Below, piece by piece: positions 17,004-28,302 of a stretch of DNA of 64,000 nt (positions are counted from its first letter, which is position 1; the number at the start of each line of letters is the position of its first letter). The notes beneath the pieces were generated by a model, which worked only from the letters and a program-made list of their open reading frames with translations, was not told the origin of the DNA and did not search any database. The DNA lies in the NCBI RefSeq assembly GCF_007990445.1, contig NZ_AP019841.1, positions 868,001 to 932,000 on the forward strand, given 5' to 3'. Both the position numbers and the translations under genes were made by a program. This DNA is from Leptotrichia wadei (GTDB taxonomy: Bacteria > Fusobacteriota > Fusobacteriia > Fusobacteriales > Leptotrichiaceae).

Positions 17004-17741
17004 ATGAATACATTAAAAGGAAAATTTATTATAACAGGGAAAATAAAAGTTTTAACAGGACTTCATATAGGAACATCTGGAGATTTTTCGGCGATAGGAG
17101 CAGTAGATAACATTGTAATTAGAGATACTGTTACGAATAAACCGATAATACCAGGGTCTTCGTTAAAAGGGAAAATGAGATATTTGCTTTCTAGAACTAA
17201 ATATAATGATAATTCTACATTAACAATGCCAAATATAAAAGAAGAGCATAATGAAATTAGAAGATTATTTGGAAGTTCAGGAAATAAAGAAAAAAACGAA
17301 ATGATAGTTTTGTCAAGATTGCAATTTTGTGATATGCTGCTTAGAGAAAAAGATTATGGTAGAGATGTTGAGTTTGATTTGCCATATACAGAAATAAAAT
17401 ATGAAAATACAATAGACAGGGGAACTTGTGTTGCAAATCCAAGACAGCAGGAAAGAGTACCAGCAGGTTCGGAATTTGATTTTAGATTGATTTATAATAT
17501 TGAAAACACAGAAAATATGAAAAAAGAAGTAAAATGCGATTTTGAAAATATACTTTTGATGTTTGGATTACTTGAAGATGATTATTTAGGAGGACATGGA
17601 ACTAGGGGATATGGTCGTGTTAAATTTGAGGATTTAAAATTGATAGAAAAAGTTTACATAAAAGAAAATGAAGATGATATAGAATATTTGAGATCAGAAA
17701 TTGAAAATATTGAAAATTATACTGAAATATTTGGAAAGTAG
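17004..17741 (+). CDS. csm3: Csm3, backbone RAMP and target RNase
   Basis: A 245-residue RAMP protein that forms the helical backbone and cuts target RNA every six nucleotides. The N-terminal GLHIGTSGDFSAIGAVDN places Asp35 where the catalytic Asp33 of Streptococcus thermophilus Csm3 lies. The glycine-rich PGSSLKGKMRYLL follows and GGHGTRGYGRV closes the fold. The RNase site therefore looks intact. Confidence 0.95.
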   Translation: MNTLKGKFIITGKIKVLTGLHIGTSGDFSAIGAVDNIVIRDTVTNKPIIPGSSLKGKMRYLLSRTKYNDNSTLTMPNIKEEHNEIRRLFGSSGNKEKNEMIVLSRLQFCDMLLREKDYGRDVEFDLPYTEIKYENTIDRGTCVANPRQQERVPAGSEFDFRLIYNIENTENMKKEVKCDFENILLMFGLLEDDYLGGHGTRGYGRVKFEDLKLIEKVYIKENEDDIEYLRSEIENIENYTEIFGK

Positions 17742-17750
17742 GAGAGAATA

Positions 17751-18764
17751 ATGACTTATTTACTGTATAAATTAAAATTTCCAAATGGAATTCATGTTGG
17801 TGCAAACAGTTCTTTAGAATTGACAAGCACAACTGTAAGTTCAGATGTTTTTTATTCTGCTTTTTATGCTGAATATATTAGAATATTTGGCGAAAATGAT
17901 AGAGAATTATTTCAATTAACAGAAAATGATGAATTTAAAATATCAGATTTATTGCCTTTTAAAGAAATGAAAACAGAAACAGTTTTTTATGTTCCAAAGC
18001 CATTTGTGAATGATATTGAAAGAAAACAAAGTAATGATGAAAATGAGCAAGTTGTAGATAGAAAAAAGGTGAAAAAATTAAGTTATATTCCTGCAAATAG
18101 ATTAAAGGAATATTTTGAATTTTTGGAAACAGGAAAAAATTTTCCTGAAATAGATGATGATTTTGGAGAAAAGGAATTACATACTAAAAATAAGGTTTCA
18201 AGAATTGGAGAAGATACAGAACTTTATAATGTTGAAGTTTTTAGATTTAATAAAGATTCAGGACTTTATTTTATTGTGCAATTACCAGAGAAATGGCAGG
18301 AAAAATTTGAAAATGTATTGGAAAGTTTGTCGCTAGCAGGAATAGGTGGGAAAAAAAGTGCTGGATATGGACAATTTAGTATCACAGACGATGCTATGAT
18401 ATTTGATGGAGAATATTTTGATATAATTGAGTCGGAGGACGATAGATTTATAAATGAATCTTTATACAAGGAAAGTGAGAAATATTTACTGTTGTCGTCG
18501 TATTTGCCACAAAAAGATGAAATTGAAAAAATAAAAAATAAAGAAAATGGTTATCAATTAATAAAAAGAAGTGGATTTGTAAATAGTCCTAAATATAGTG
18601 AAAATCCACAAAAAAGAAAGCAAGTTTATATGATTTCTTCAGGAGCAGTATTGAATTTTAAACCAGCAGGAAGATTAGCAGATTTGAAATTGCATGGAAA
18701 TCATAGCATTTACAGAATGGGAAAGCCGATAGCTATAGGAGTGACTTATGGGAAAGATAGTTAA
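17751..18764 (+). CDS. csm4: Csm4, crRNA 5'-tag binding RAMP
   Basis: A 337-residue RAMP (Cas5-like) protein that caps the complex with Csm1 and holds the crRNA 5' tag. The N-terminal strand LLYKLKFPNGIHVGANSSLE and the GIGGKKSAGYGQFSI glycine loop are typical. ATG 17,751 follows aggagag. The end overlaps csm5 by 17 bases, indicating coupling. Confidence 0.93.
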   Translation: MTYLLYKLKFPNGIHVGANSSLELTSTTVSSDVFYSAFYAEYIRIFGENDRELFQLTENDEFKISDLLPFKEMKTETVFYVPKPFVNDIERKQSNDENEQVVDRKKVKKLSYIPANRLKEYFEFLETGKNFPEIDDDFGEKELHTKNKVSRIGEDTELYNVEVFRFNKDSGLYFIVQLPEKWQEKFENVLESLSLAGIGGKKSAGYGQFSITDDAMIFDGEYFDIIESEDDRFINESLYKESEKYLLLSSYLPQKDEIEKIKNKENGYQLIKRSGFVNSPKYSENPQKRKQVYMISSGAVLNFKPAGRLADLKLHGNHSIYRMGKPIAIGVTYGKDS

Positions 18765-20010
18765 ATATAAAATGGAGATGGAAGTTTTGACGCCTGTGCA
18801 TATTGCGGGAGCGAATTATAAGTCAAAATTGAATAAGACTGAATATATTTTTAATCCTAATACAAATGATTTAACAATAATAGATAATAACAAATTTGTT
18901 AATTTTTTGGTAGAGAAAAAAATTATAGACAAGTATTTGGATGAAATTAGAAAAAATAATAGATTAAATTTATATTCTTTTTTAACAAATAAAAGTGGTC
19001 TTTATGACAATAATAATTATGATAATAAAAATAAAAACGAAGCTCTGAAAAAAGATTTAAAAAATTTTACTAAAAAAAGTTACAAAAATTTGGATATAGA
19101 ATTAAAAATTAAAGAAAATGAGAAAAAAGAAAATTTGAATAATATAACTTTATTAAATAAAAATGTAAAAGATGAAGTTTATATTCCTGGAAGTTCAATA
19201 AAAGGAGCTTTGGTAAATCTTTTGTTGGTTAGTTATATTATAAATAATCGAGATGAATTTGTTAATGAAATAAAACAGATAGAAAATGAAGTTGAGAATT
19301 TTGATAAAAAGAGAAATGAATTTGTTAGTAAAGAAAATATTACAGAAAAAGAAATCGAAATTTTCGATAAAAAAAATTCTAAATTTTTCCAAGGAAAAGT
19401 AAAAAATGTAATAAATAAAATACAAGAGAAAATATTATACGAAAATTGCTCAAATAAAAAAATTAAAAAATTTGGAATATCAGTATCAGATAGTTATGAA
19501 AATAAAAAGGATATAGATGTTAATTTTTATCAAGATATTGATGAAAAAATAAAAGATAAAAAGGAAAGTTACTTGCCAGTAGTCAGGGAATATATAGAAC
19601 CTAAAAATATATTTGAATTTGACATTACTTTAGATTTTGAACTACTTTTAAGAACAAGACTTAAAATAAATGATTTTGATGATTTAATAAATGCTCTTGA
19701 AGAATCTACGGATTATCTGATAGAAAATACTTTGAAATTACCAGATGAATTGTGCTGTCAAAACTTAATATTGGGAGCAAATACAGGATTTCATCAAAAA
19801 ACGATCGTTCATGCATTGTTTAAAGATAAAAGTGAAAGAACTCAAGTTGTTAAAATATTATTGCACAAGGGTGGAACAAATGCGATAAGATTACATTTGA
19901 ATGATAAAGATTCTCCAAGAGTAATAAATAGAATTAGAAAAAATGGGAAACTTGAATTAGCAGGATTAGTTGAAATTAGGAAAATATCTGAAAAGGAAGT
20001 GGGAAAATAA
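18748..20010 (+). CDS. csm5: Csm5, distal RAMP subunit
   Basis: A 420-residue RAMP protein that caps the 3' end of the crRNA and recruits trimming nucleases. The start KMEMEVLTPVHIAGANYKSK and the PGSSIKGALVNLLL loop are Csm5 signatures, and TGFHQKTIVHAL lies near the C-terminus. A Lys/Asn-rich insertion in the middle is long but family-typical in AT-rich hosts. It overlaps csm4 and ends one base before the cas6 start region. Confidence 0.93.
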   Translation: MGKIVKYKMEMEVLTPVHIAGANYKSKLNKTEYIFNPNTNDLTIIDNNKFVNFLVEKKIIDKYLDEIRKNNRLNLYSFLTNKSGLYDNNNYDNKNKNEALKKDLKNFTKKSYKNLDIELKIKENEKKENLNNITLLNKNVKDEVYIPGSSIKGALVNLLLVSYIINNRDEFVNEIKQIENEVENFDKKRNEFVSKENITEKEIEIFDKKNSKFFQGKVKNVINKIQEKILYENCSNKKIKKFGISVSDSYENKKDIDVNFYQDIDEKIKDKKESYLPVVREYIEPKNIFEFDITLDFELLLRTRLKINDFDDLINALEESTDYLIENTLKLPDELCCQNLILGANTGFHQKTIVHALFKDKSERTQVVKILLHKGGTNAIRLHLNDKDSPRVINRIRKNGKLELAGLVEIRKISEKEVGK

Positions 20011-20011
20011 G

Positions 20012-20734
20012 ATGCTTGCAAAAATAGAAATGGAAATTGAGGGGAATGGGTTAGATGTGAATATGAGTTCGCTTTTTCATGGATATTTGATGAATAGTAT
20101 TGATTCTGCTTATGCAGATTATTTGCACTATAATGAAACACATCCTTATACTTCGTGTATTTATAAAGATATGGAAAGCGGAAAAATATTTTGGAGAATA
20201 ACGACCTTTAATAAAAATGCTTATGAGATGTTAATAAAATACTTTTTAGAGAATGATGTAAAAAATATTTATTTGGAAAAAAAAGGAATCGAGATAGTTG
20301 TAAAATCAATTTCTATGACAAAAACATCTTTTGATGAACTGTTTTTTAGTAATGAGAAAAAAAGTAAAATATATTTTTTAACTCCGACAACTCATAAATC
20401 AAATGGAGTATTACAAATATTTCCGAATATCTCGACATTACTTCTAGGAGTAATAAATAAAATAAATCAACATTCGGATACAATTAAGTTGGAAGATGAA
20501 AATGTGATAAATGAACTTTTGGAAAAAGTATATATTGATGAATATTATTTAAGAACGAGGTATTTCTTTTTGGAAAATATAAGAGTTAGAGGATTTATTG
20601 GAAATTTAAAGATAAAAATAAAAGGTAAAGATGAGATGCTTTATCAACTTTTGAATTTTTTGCTAAAAGTTTCTGAATATACAGGACTTGGAGTAAAAAC
20701 AGCATTGGGAATGGGAGGAATAAAAATTGGATAA
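20012..20734 (+). CDS. cas6: Cas6 CRISPR RNA endonuclease
   Basis: A 240-residue double-RAMP protein that cuts pre-crRNA inside the repeat, leaving the 8-nt tag ACGGAAAC here. ATG 20,012 is chosen over the upstream frame start. The C-terminal glycine-rich loop YTGLGVKTALGMGGIKIG is the family hallmark. His residues near the start (LFHGYLMN, LHYNETHPY) may be catalytic. Its presence between csm5 and csm6 means the locus processes its own array. Confidence 0.93.
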   Translation: MLAKIEMEIEGNGLDVNMSSLFHGYLMNSIDSAYADYLHYNETHPYTSCIYKDMESGKIFWRITTFNKNAYEMLIKYFLENDVKNIYLEKKGIEIVVKSISMTKTSFDELFFSNEKKSKIYFLTPTTHKSNGVLQIFPNISTLLLGVINKINQHSDTIKLEDENVINELLEKVYIDEYYLRTRYFFLENIRVRGFIGNLKIKIKGKDEMLYQLLNFLLKVSEYTGLGVKTALGMGGIKIG

Positions 20735-22160
20735 TAATAACATTGATGAAAATAAAGAAAGAGTGCTTTTAACATTTGCAGGAAATACTGATCCGACAAG
20801 AGGTAATTATGATGGGCCTATGTTACATATTTGCCGTTATTTCAGACCTGAAAAAATATATTTAGTTTTAACTTCTGAAATGCAAAAAAGAAATGAGAAT
20901 AGAATTTATGAAAAAGCTATAAAAGAAAGTTTGGAAGATTATAATCCAATATTTGAATATATTAATACAGATATTGATAATGCACATTTGTTTGATATAT
21001 ATTTTAACAAAATAAATGAAACATTTAATAAAATAAAACTAGAACATCCAAATGCGGAAGTTTTGGTAAATATAACATCAGGAACTGCTCAAATGATAAG
21101 TAATTTGGTAATGTATATTGTTGATGCTGTAAATATAAACATTGTTCCTATACAAGTAGCAACTCCTGAAGGAAGAGGAAATACTTCAAAAGTTGTAAAC
21201 AATAGCTATGAAGTAAACGATGAGAAAGAAAATAATTTTGATAATATAGAAGAATTTAGAACTAATCGAATATTATTTCCTGATTTGAGACAATATTCAA
21301 GACTTTTGGTGAAAAATCAAATAAAAGAATTGTTAAAAAAATATGAATATTCAACATGTTTAGAACTGTTAAAAAGGGATATTTTTCAAGAAAATAGCAA
21401 ATTAAATGGACTTCTTAATTTTGCAAATGATAGACGACATTTAAAAGGATTGAAATCAAATGGAAAATTAAAAAGTTTGAATGATAAAAAACTTGATAAA
21501 TTTTATTATTATAATAAAAATGAAACAGTTGAAAATAAAGTAAAAGAATGGTACAAAATTGTGGATTATTTTTCACTTGCTAACATTAAGCAAAAATCTG
21601 GTGATATAGCAGGATATACAATAATGCTTGAACCTTTGATTGTAAATATTTATTTGTCAATTTTAAGAGATATTTTTGGGAAAAGATTATCAGATTTATT
21701 TTTAGAAAAAAGAAAAGAAGGGGAATTTAGTTATAAAACAGATATTTTAAAAATTAAAAATTATGTTGGATTAAAAGAAAAAATTGAACATGAATTAGGA
21801 ATTTTAGAATTGAAAAATTCAACATTTGTATCAGATAGTGTGTTAATTGCTACGATTAAATACTTTATTGAAAAAAGTGAGTCTGAAACACTGGAAAAAA
21901 TGGACTTAGAATATTTCTCAAATTTTAGTAAAACTTTGCATAAAATAAAAGAAGTTAGAAATATGATTGCTCATTCATTAAAAACTATTAATAGAGATGA
22001 TTTTAACAGTGAAGCAAAAGTTGGAATAGATACTATAAATAGTAAAATAACTGATTTTTTTAACAAATGTTATACAAATCTTGGATATAAAGAAAATATG
22101 ATATATGTTTATGATGAAATAAACGAAGCTATAAATGAAATTTTAGGAACAGAAAAGTAA
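20727..22160 (+). CDS. csm6: Csm6, CARF-HEPN ribonuclease
   Basis: A 477-residue protein with an N-terminal CARF domain (LLTFAGNTDPTRGNYDGPML, then ILVNITSGTAQM-like strand) that should bind cyclic oligoadenylate, and a C-terminal HEPN domain with R411-x4-H416 (RNMIAH). On activation it degrades RNA non-specifically. The start is TTG 20,727 with gggagga eight bases upstream, overlapping cas6 by eight bases. Both sensor and catalytic motifs look intact. Confidence 0.93.
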   Translation: MDNNNIDENKERVLLTFAGNTDPTRGNYDGPMLHICRYFRPEKIYLVLTSEMQKRNENRIYEKAIKESLEDYNPIFEYINTDIDNAHLFDIYFNKINETFNKIKLEHPNAEVLVNITSGTAQMISNLVMYIVDAVNINIVPIQVATPEGRGNTSKVVNNSYEVNDEKENNFDNIEEFRTNRILFPDLRQYSRLLVKNQIKELLKKYEYSTCLELLKRDIFQENSKLNGLLNFANDRRHLKGLKSNGKLKSLNDKKLDKFYYYNKNETVENKVKEWYKIVDYFSLANIKQKSGDIAGYTIMLEPLIVNIYLSILRDIFGKRLSDLFLEKRKEGEFSYKTDILKIKNYVGLKEKIEHELGILELKNSTFVSDSVLIATIKYFIEKSESETLEKMDLEYFSNFSKTLHKIKEVRNMIAHSLKTINRDDFNSEAKVGIDTINSKITDFFNKCYTNLGYKENMIYVYDEINEAINEILGTEK

Positions 22161-22201
22161 TTCTATTTTCTGTTTGAAAATGTATTTAATTATGAATTTT
22201 T

Positions 22202-22221
22202 TAAGGGATTAAGCCCCTTTA
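22202..22221. other. Hairpin between csm6 and cas1
   Basis: AAGGGATTAAGCCCCTT forms a small stem after csm6 and just before cas1. It is not followed by a strong T-run and may attenuate adaptation-gene expression. It resembles the GGGG/CCCC palindromes at 31,888, 40,522 and 45,956. Confidence 0.4.
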
Positions 22222-22248
22222 TTATCAAAGAACATGAGGTAAATTAAA

Positions 22249-22994
22249 ATGAGTAATGTGTATGTTTATGAACAAGGAGCAATGTTAAAATATAAAGAAA
22301 ATCGGTTGATTATTAATTATTCAGAAAATGATTTTAAGTCGATACCAATTGAGAATATAGATAATATTGTGATTTTTGGTGCGATTCAAGTCAGTAAATG
22401 TCTGTTTATTCAAAAAATATAGATAATGCTAAGTCTATTGAAGAATTAATGGGAATAGAAGGACATTTGGCAAAAATGTATTATAAAGGTGTTAGCAATG
22501 TAATTGACAAGGAATATTCATTTTCCCAAAGAACTAAAAGACCGCCAAAAGATCCATTTAACTCTGTTTTGAGTTTTGGATATACACTTCTTCATTATGA
22601 AATATTTACAATTGCTGAATCTAAAGGATTAAATCCTTATGCAGGATTTTTACATTCTGATAGACATAAACATCCTGCATTGTGTTCTGATTTGATGGAA
22701 GAATGGAGACCAATGCTGGTAGATTCTTTGGCAATTGCTCTTTTAAATAATAATAAAATAAAAAAAGAAAATTTTGAATACAATGAAGAAAATGGTGGAG
22801 TATATTTAGACAAAGAAGGATGTAAAAAATTTATTGCTGAATTTGAAAAAAGATTAAGACAGGAAGTCGGATATGTCAAAGAAGTGTCATATAAAATGAG
22901 TTTTAGGCGAATAATAGAATATCAAATAATGCAATTAATAAAAGCAATAGAAGAAGATAATCCAAATTTATATAGTTCGATATTAATAAGGTGA
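22249..22994 (+). pseudogene. cas1: cas1 with internal deletion
   Basis: ATG 22,249 behind gaggt begins a good Cas1 N-terminus (NVYVYEQGAMLKYKENRL, then ENIDNIVIFGAIQVS) but the frame ends at TAG 22,420. From 22,398 another frame gives the Cas1 C-terminal domain with GIEGHLAKMYY (first catalytic Glu), GFLHSDRHKHPALCSDLMEEW (His and acidic residues) and the normal end. Compared with a usual 330-residue Cas1, about 80 codons linking the two are missing and the joint is out of frame. Adaptation is therefore probably lost, unless the 198-residue piece acts alone, which is unlikely. Confidence 0.88.
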
Positions 22995-23001
22995 TGGTAA
23001 A

Positions 23002-23325
23002 ATGGATGAATGGGATTTTTTAGATGAAGATTTTTGTCATGAATTTTTTGAAGATACCTTTACAGTTGTCGTAATTTATGATATTATAGACAACAAGAGA
23101 AGAGCTTTTCTTAAAAATCTTCTAAATTCTTATGGAAATAGAATACAAAGGTCTGCTTTTGAGTGTCTATTGACTAGAGAAAAATGTAAAACACTTTTAA
23201 AAGAAATAGAAAAATTTGCAGAAGAAGGAGATTTAATAAGAATTTACAGGCTTAATCAGAATGTAAAAAAAGTAATTTATGGCGAATTAAATGAAATTGA
23301 AAACGAAGATTATTATTTTTTTTAG
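23002..23325 (+). CDS. cas2: Cas2
   Basis: A 107-residue ferredoxin-fold protein with the N-terminal strand TVVVIYDIIDNKRRAFLKNLL carrying the conserved Asp, and RIQRSAFECLL. It has a slightly long acidic N-terminal extension. With Cas1 it forms the integration complex; here its partner is broken. ATG 23,002 follows aaggtgatgg. It lies just upstream of the array leader. Confidence 0.92.
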   Translation: MDEWDFLDEDFCHEFFEDTFTVVVIYDIIDNKRRAFLKNLLNSYGNRIQRSAFECLLTREKCKTLLKEIEKFAEEGDLIRIYRLNQNVKKVIYGELNEIENEDYYFF

Positions 23326-23461
23326 CAATCGCCACGATACTTTAAAAATGGGGGTTAGAGTATATTTTTTATTGTTAAGGAAGAGAAATATAAAGATTTC
23401 TAAAATTCTCACGAAAATAATAAAATAATATATGATAAAATAAGGGTTTAATTTGGGGAGG
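23326..23461 (+). promoter_or_regulatory. CRISPR leader
   Basis: This AT-rich 136-base stretch lies between cas2 and the first repeat. It includes AAATAATATATGATAAAAT, -10-like elements suitable for transcription into the array. The repeats are best preserved at this end, which fits a leader here. Confidence 0.5.
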
Positions 23462-23790
23462 ATAAAAGAGAATTGAACTCCGAAAGGAGACGGAAACACT
23501 CATAACGAGTGTAATTATCATTATTGAATAGATATAAAAGAGAATTGAACTCCGAAAGGAGACGGAAACATTTTCTAGTCATTTCAATATTAGTATGCCC
23601 AATTACTGCTGATAAAAGAGAATTGAACTCCGAAAGGAGACAAAAATTAGAGAGTGTTTGTGTAATATACACGTAATATACACATTATAATTAAGAAAAG
23701 ATACTCTGAGAGGAGACTAAAATTTTTTTAAGGCTTATTTTATATTGTCATAAATTTATTAAAAAGAAAATTTTGAAAGGGGATGGAATA
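23462..23790 (+). CRISPR. Short decaying type III-A array
   Basis: The 36-base repeat begins ATAAAAGAGAATTGAACTCC and ends GAAAGGAGACGGAAAC. Perfect copies lie at 23,462-23,497 and 23,534-23,569. A third (23,612-23,647) has three changes in its last seven bases. A fourth (23,688-23,723) keeps 16 of the last 21 bases and a fifth (about 23,755-23,790) 12 of the last 16. Spacers are 36, 42, 40 and about 31 bases. The 3' end GGAAAC gives a tag ACGGAAAC and sets transcription on the plus strand. Decay increases away from the leader. Confidence 0.9.
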
Positions 23791-23879
23791 TAAAATGTTT
23801 TTTTGATTAATTGTAAAGAAAAGAGATGGGTTATATTCAGGATAAAATTATTTTAAGACTATAAAATTAATCAAATAAA

Positions 23880-23913
23880 AAAAGAACTATAAATATAACA
23901 ATATAGTTCTTTT
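23880..23913. terminator. Bidirectional terminator after ligA
   Basis: AAAAGAACTATA (23,880-23,891) pairs perfectly with TATAGTTCTTTT (23,902-23,913) and has A/T tracts on both sides. It ends ligA on the minus strand and any array transcript on the plus strand. Confidence 0.8.
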
Positions 23914-23935
23914 ATAATTTTAGAAGCATCAAAGA

Positions 23936-26059
<2,124 letters not shown>

Positions 26060-26252
26060 TTAAAATTGTTTTGTAAATTATATCATTTTTTTTATGATAA
26101 TAAAAGTTTTTGGGAGTAAATAAATTGGAGTATGAATTTAAAAATATTGATAAATTTTAAAATGAATAGATATAAAAATTTTAAATATTATAGAAGAAGT
26201 TGCTGAAGTGAGAAAGAAAATTATTGATAACTAAAAAAATTTTTAAAAGCTA

Positions 26253-26281
26253 TTGACATACGTATAAAAAACACGTATAAT
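26253..26281 (+). promoter_or_regulatory. hicAB promoter with repeated ACGTATA
   Basis: TTGACA (26,253-26,258), 17 bases and TATAAT (26,276-26,281) form a consensus promoter. ACGTATA occurs twice, at 26,260 and 26,273, 13 bases apart, filling the spacer and the -10 edge, and is a likely operator for HicB. Confidence 0.75.
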
Positions 26282-26300
26282 AATAATGTAAGGAGGAATA

Positions 26301-26492
26301 ATGTCAAGAACTAAACCTTACAGAAGTGTTGTTAAAGTTCTAAAAAAGAATGGATGGGAGTTGGATCATACGACTGGTTCGCATGAAATTTATATAAAAA
26401 ATGGAAAGATATGTCCTTTAAAATGTACAAAAAAGGATATTCCTTCTGGAACTTTAACAAATATAGAGCGTATTACAGGGCTTAAATTTTAG
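26301..26492 (+). CDS. hicA: HicA mRNA interferase toxin
   Basis: A 63-residue double-stranded-RNA-binding-fold toxin. The order KPYRSVVKVLKKNGWELDHT then TGSHEIYIKNGK contains the catalytic His of the family (GSH). Length and basic character are typical. ATG follows aggagga. It is first in the pair with hicB 29 bases downstream; HicA cuts mRNA when unbound. Confidence 0.9.
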   Translation: MSRTKPYRSVVKVLKKNGWELDHTTGSHEIYIKNGKICPLKCTKKDIPSGTLTNIERITGLKF

Positions 26493-26521
26493 CCTTGTAA
26501 TATTTTTAGGAGGGTATCTTT

Positions 26522-26914
26522 ATGAAAAGTAGATTATTATATCCGTGTATTGTAAAAAAGGAAGATGGGATTTTTTATGCCAATTTTTTAGATTTTGAGG
26601 GATGTTTTACTGATGGTGAAACTCTTGAAGAAGTTGTAATAAATGCAAAAGATGTTTTATCGGGAACATTATTTACGATGGCAAAACATAATATTCCGTT
26701 TCCAAGTTCTGAAAATAAAAAAATTGATTTAAAGGATGGTGAATTTTTAATATATATTGATGTTTGGATTTCTCCAATTTTAGAAAAGGCAAAAAATCAA
26801 TCTATTAAAAAAACATTGACAATTCCTAAATGGTTAAATGATGAAGCTGAAAAACATTCATTGAATTTTTCTAATATATTGCAAACAGCATTAAAAGAAA
26901 CATTAGGGTTATAA
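26522..26914 (+). CDS. hicB: HicB antitoxin
   Basis: A 130-residue antitoxin with the degenerate RNase H-like N-terminal fold (YPCIVKKEDGIFYANFLDFEG then CFTDGETLEEVVINAKDVL) and a C-terminal DNA-binding segment (KKTLTIPKWLNDEAEKHSLN). It should mask HicA and bind the repeated ACGTATA at the promoter. ATG 26,522 follows aggagggt. Confidence 0.9.
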   Translation: MKSRLLYPCIVKKEDGIFYANFLDFEGCFTDGETLEEVVINAKDVLSGTLFTMAKHNIPFPSSENKKIDLKDGEFLIYIDVWISPILEKAKNQSIKKTLTIPKWLNDEAEKHSLNFSNILQTALKETLGL

Positions 26915-26927
26915 AATCCAAAAGATA

Positions 26928-26983
26928 AAAATGTTCAAAAATAAATTATTCAGAATTATATTGAATTTTTGGGCATTTTTTTT
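26928..26983 (+). terminator. hicAB terminator
   Basis: AAAATGTTCAAAAAT (26,928-26,942) pairs with ATTTTTGGGCATTTT (26,965-26,979) with two G-U pairs, then a T-run. Confidence 0.75.
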
Positions 26984-27090
26984 ATTTTAAAATTATCTTT
27001 TTTATACTGTTATATTTTCTCAAAATGTGGTATGATATAAACAATTAAAACTGAAAAAATAAAAGGAGGAAATTGAAAAGAATATAAAAT

Positions 27091-28203
27091 ATGGAGAGAA
27101 GTAATAGTGAAATGATAGATGAAAATGTGAAAAATATAGATACAATTGAAAAAATTGATATTTTAGGGATGGATTTGGAAAGTTTGCAGGAAAAATTTAT
27201 TGGGATTGGGCTGAAGAAGTTTAATGCCAGTCAGGTATTTGATTGGCTGCATAATAAATTGGTGTTTGATTTTGATGAATTTTCTAATATTTCAAAGAAA
27301 GACAGGGAGATTCTTAAAGAGAAATTTTATGTGGCAAAACTTGAGTTTAAGACACATCAGGTTTCAGAAGATGGGGATACTGAGAAATTTTTGTTTGAAC
27401 TGAAGGATAAAAGGCTGATTGAAAGTGTGCTTATTTCCCATAAAAATCGGCATACGCTTTGTGTTTCATCGCAGATTGGGTGTCTTATTGGGTGCGACTT
27501 TTGTGCGACAGCGACAATGACTTATGAAAGAAATTTGTCAATTTCAGAGATTTTGCTGCAGTATTATTATGTTCAGAAGCATCTTATGAAACGTGGAGAA
27601 AAATTGGGAAATGTGGTTTATATGGGAATGGGAGAGCCATTTTTAAATTATGATGCGGTTCTTGGATCTATTAATATGTTAAATTCTCCAAAAGGGCAAA
27701 ATTTTTCAAAGAGGAATTTTACAATTTCTACAAGTGGAATTGTAAACGGGATAAAAAGATTTACGGAAAGTGAAAATCAGATAAATCTGGCGATTTCGTT
27801 ACATTCGGTAAGGGATGATGTGAGAAGTGAAATTATGCCGATTAATAAAAGATGGGGAGTGAAGCAGTTAAAGGAGGCGCTTTTAGATTATCAAAAGAAA
27901 ACTAAGAATCGGATTACGTTTGAGTATATCTTGATTGATAACTTGAACTGTGAGCCTGAGGATGCGAGAGAATTGGCTGGATTTTTAAATTCGTTCTCGT
28001 GCCTTGTTAATTTGATTCCGTATAATCCTGTTGGAGGAAAGCCGTATAAAACTCCTTCAAAACAAAAACAAAGGGAATTTTATAAATTATTAAAAGATAA
28101 AAATGTTAATGTAACATTGCGTGAAACTAAAGGGCAAGATATTGCGGCGGCTTGTGGACAGCTGAAGGCAAAAAAACAGATGGATTCTTCTCAAAATGTT
28201 TAG
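27091..28203 (+). CDS. rlmN: 23S rRNA/tRNA adenine-C2 methyltransferase RlmN
   Basis: A 370-residue radical-SAM enzyme that methylates A2503 of 23S rRNA and A37 of some tRNAs. The CxxxCxxC cluster motif appears as GCLIGCDFCATATM, GNVVYMGMGEP follows for SAM binding, and the C-terminal part has the reactive Cys in AAACGQL. The ATG at 27,091 has a distant site; ATG 27,112 behind ggagag would also work and would remove seven residues. Confidence 0.95.
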   Translation: MERSNSEMIDENVKNIDTIEKIDILGMDLESLQEKFIGIGLKKFNASQVFDWLHNKLVFDFDEFSNISKKDREILKEKFYVAKLEFKTHQVSEDGDTEKFLFELKDKRLIESVLISHKNRHTLCVSSQIGCLIGCDFCATATMTYERNLSISEILLQYYYVQKHLMKRGEKLGNVVYMGMGEPFLNYDAVLGSINMLNSPKGQNFSKRNFTISTSGIVNGIKRFTESENQINLAISLHSVRDDVRSEIMPINKRWGVKQLKEALLDYQKKTKNRITFEYILIDNLNCEPEDARELAGFLNSFSCLVNLIPYNPVGGKPYKTPSKQKQREFYKLLKDKNVNVTLRETKGQDIAAACGQLKAKKQMDSSQNV

Positions 28204-28302
28204 GTAAATTGAGAAAAGGATGTTAGAGCAATTTAGTTGAAGATTTTTGAAAAAATAAAAAAATTTAAATAAATATTGTAGCAGTTACGAAAAGAGGTAG
28301 TA

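Noticed and set aside
23448-23672. Minus-strand frame of 74 codons with a repeated CFRLLSEFNSLL motif
   Set aside because: It is the complement of the CRISPR repeats and spacers; the repeated peptide is the translated repeat, so it is not a protein gene.
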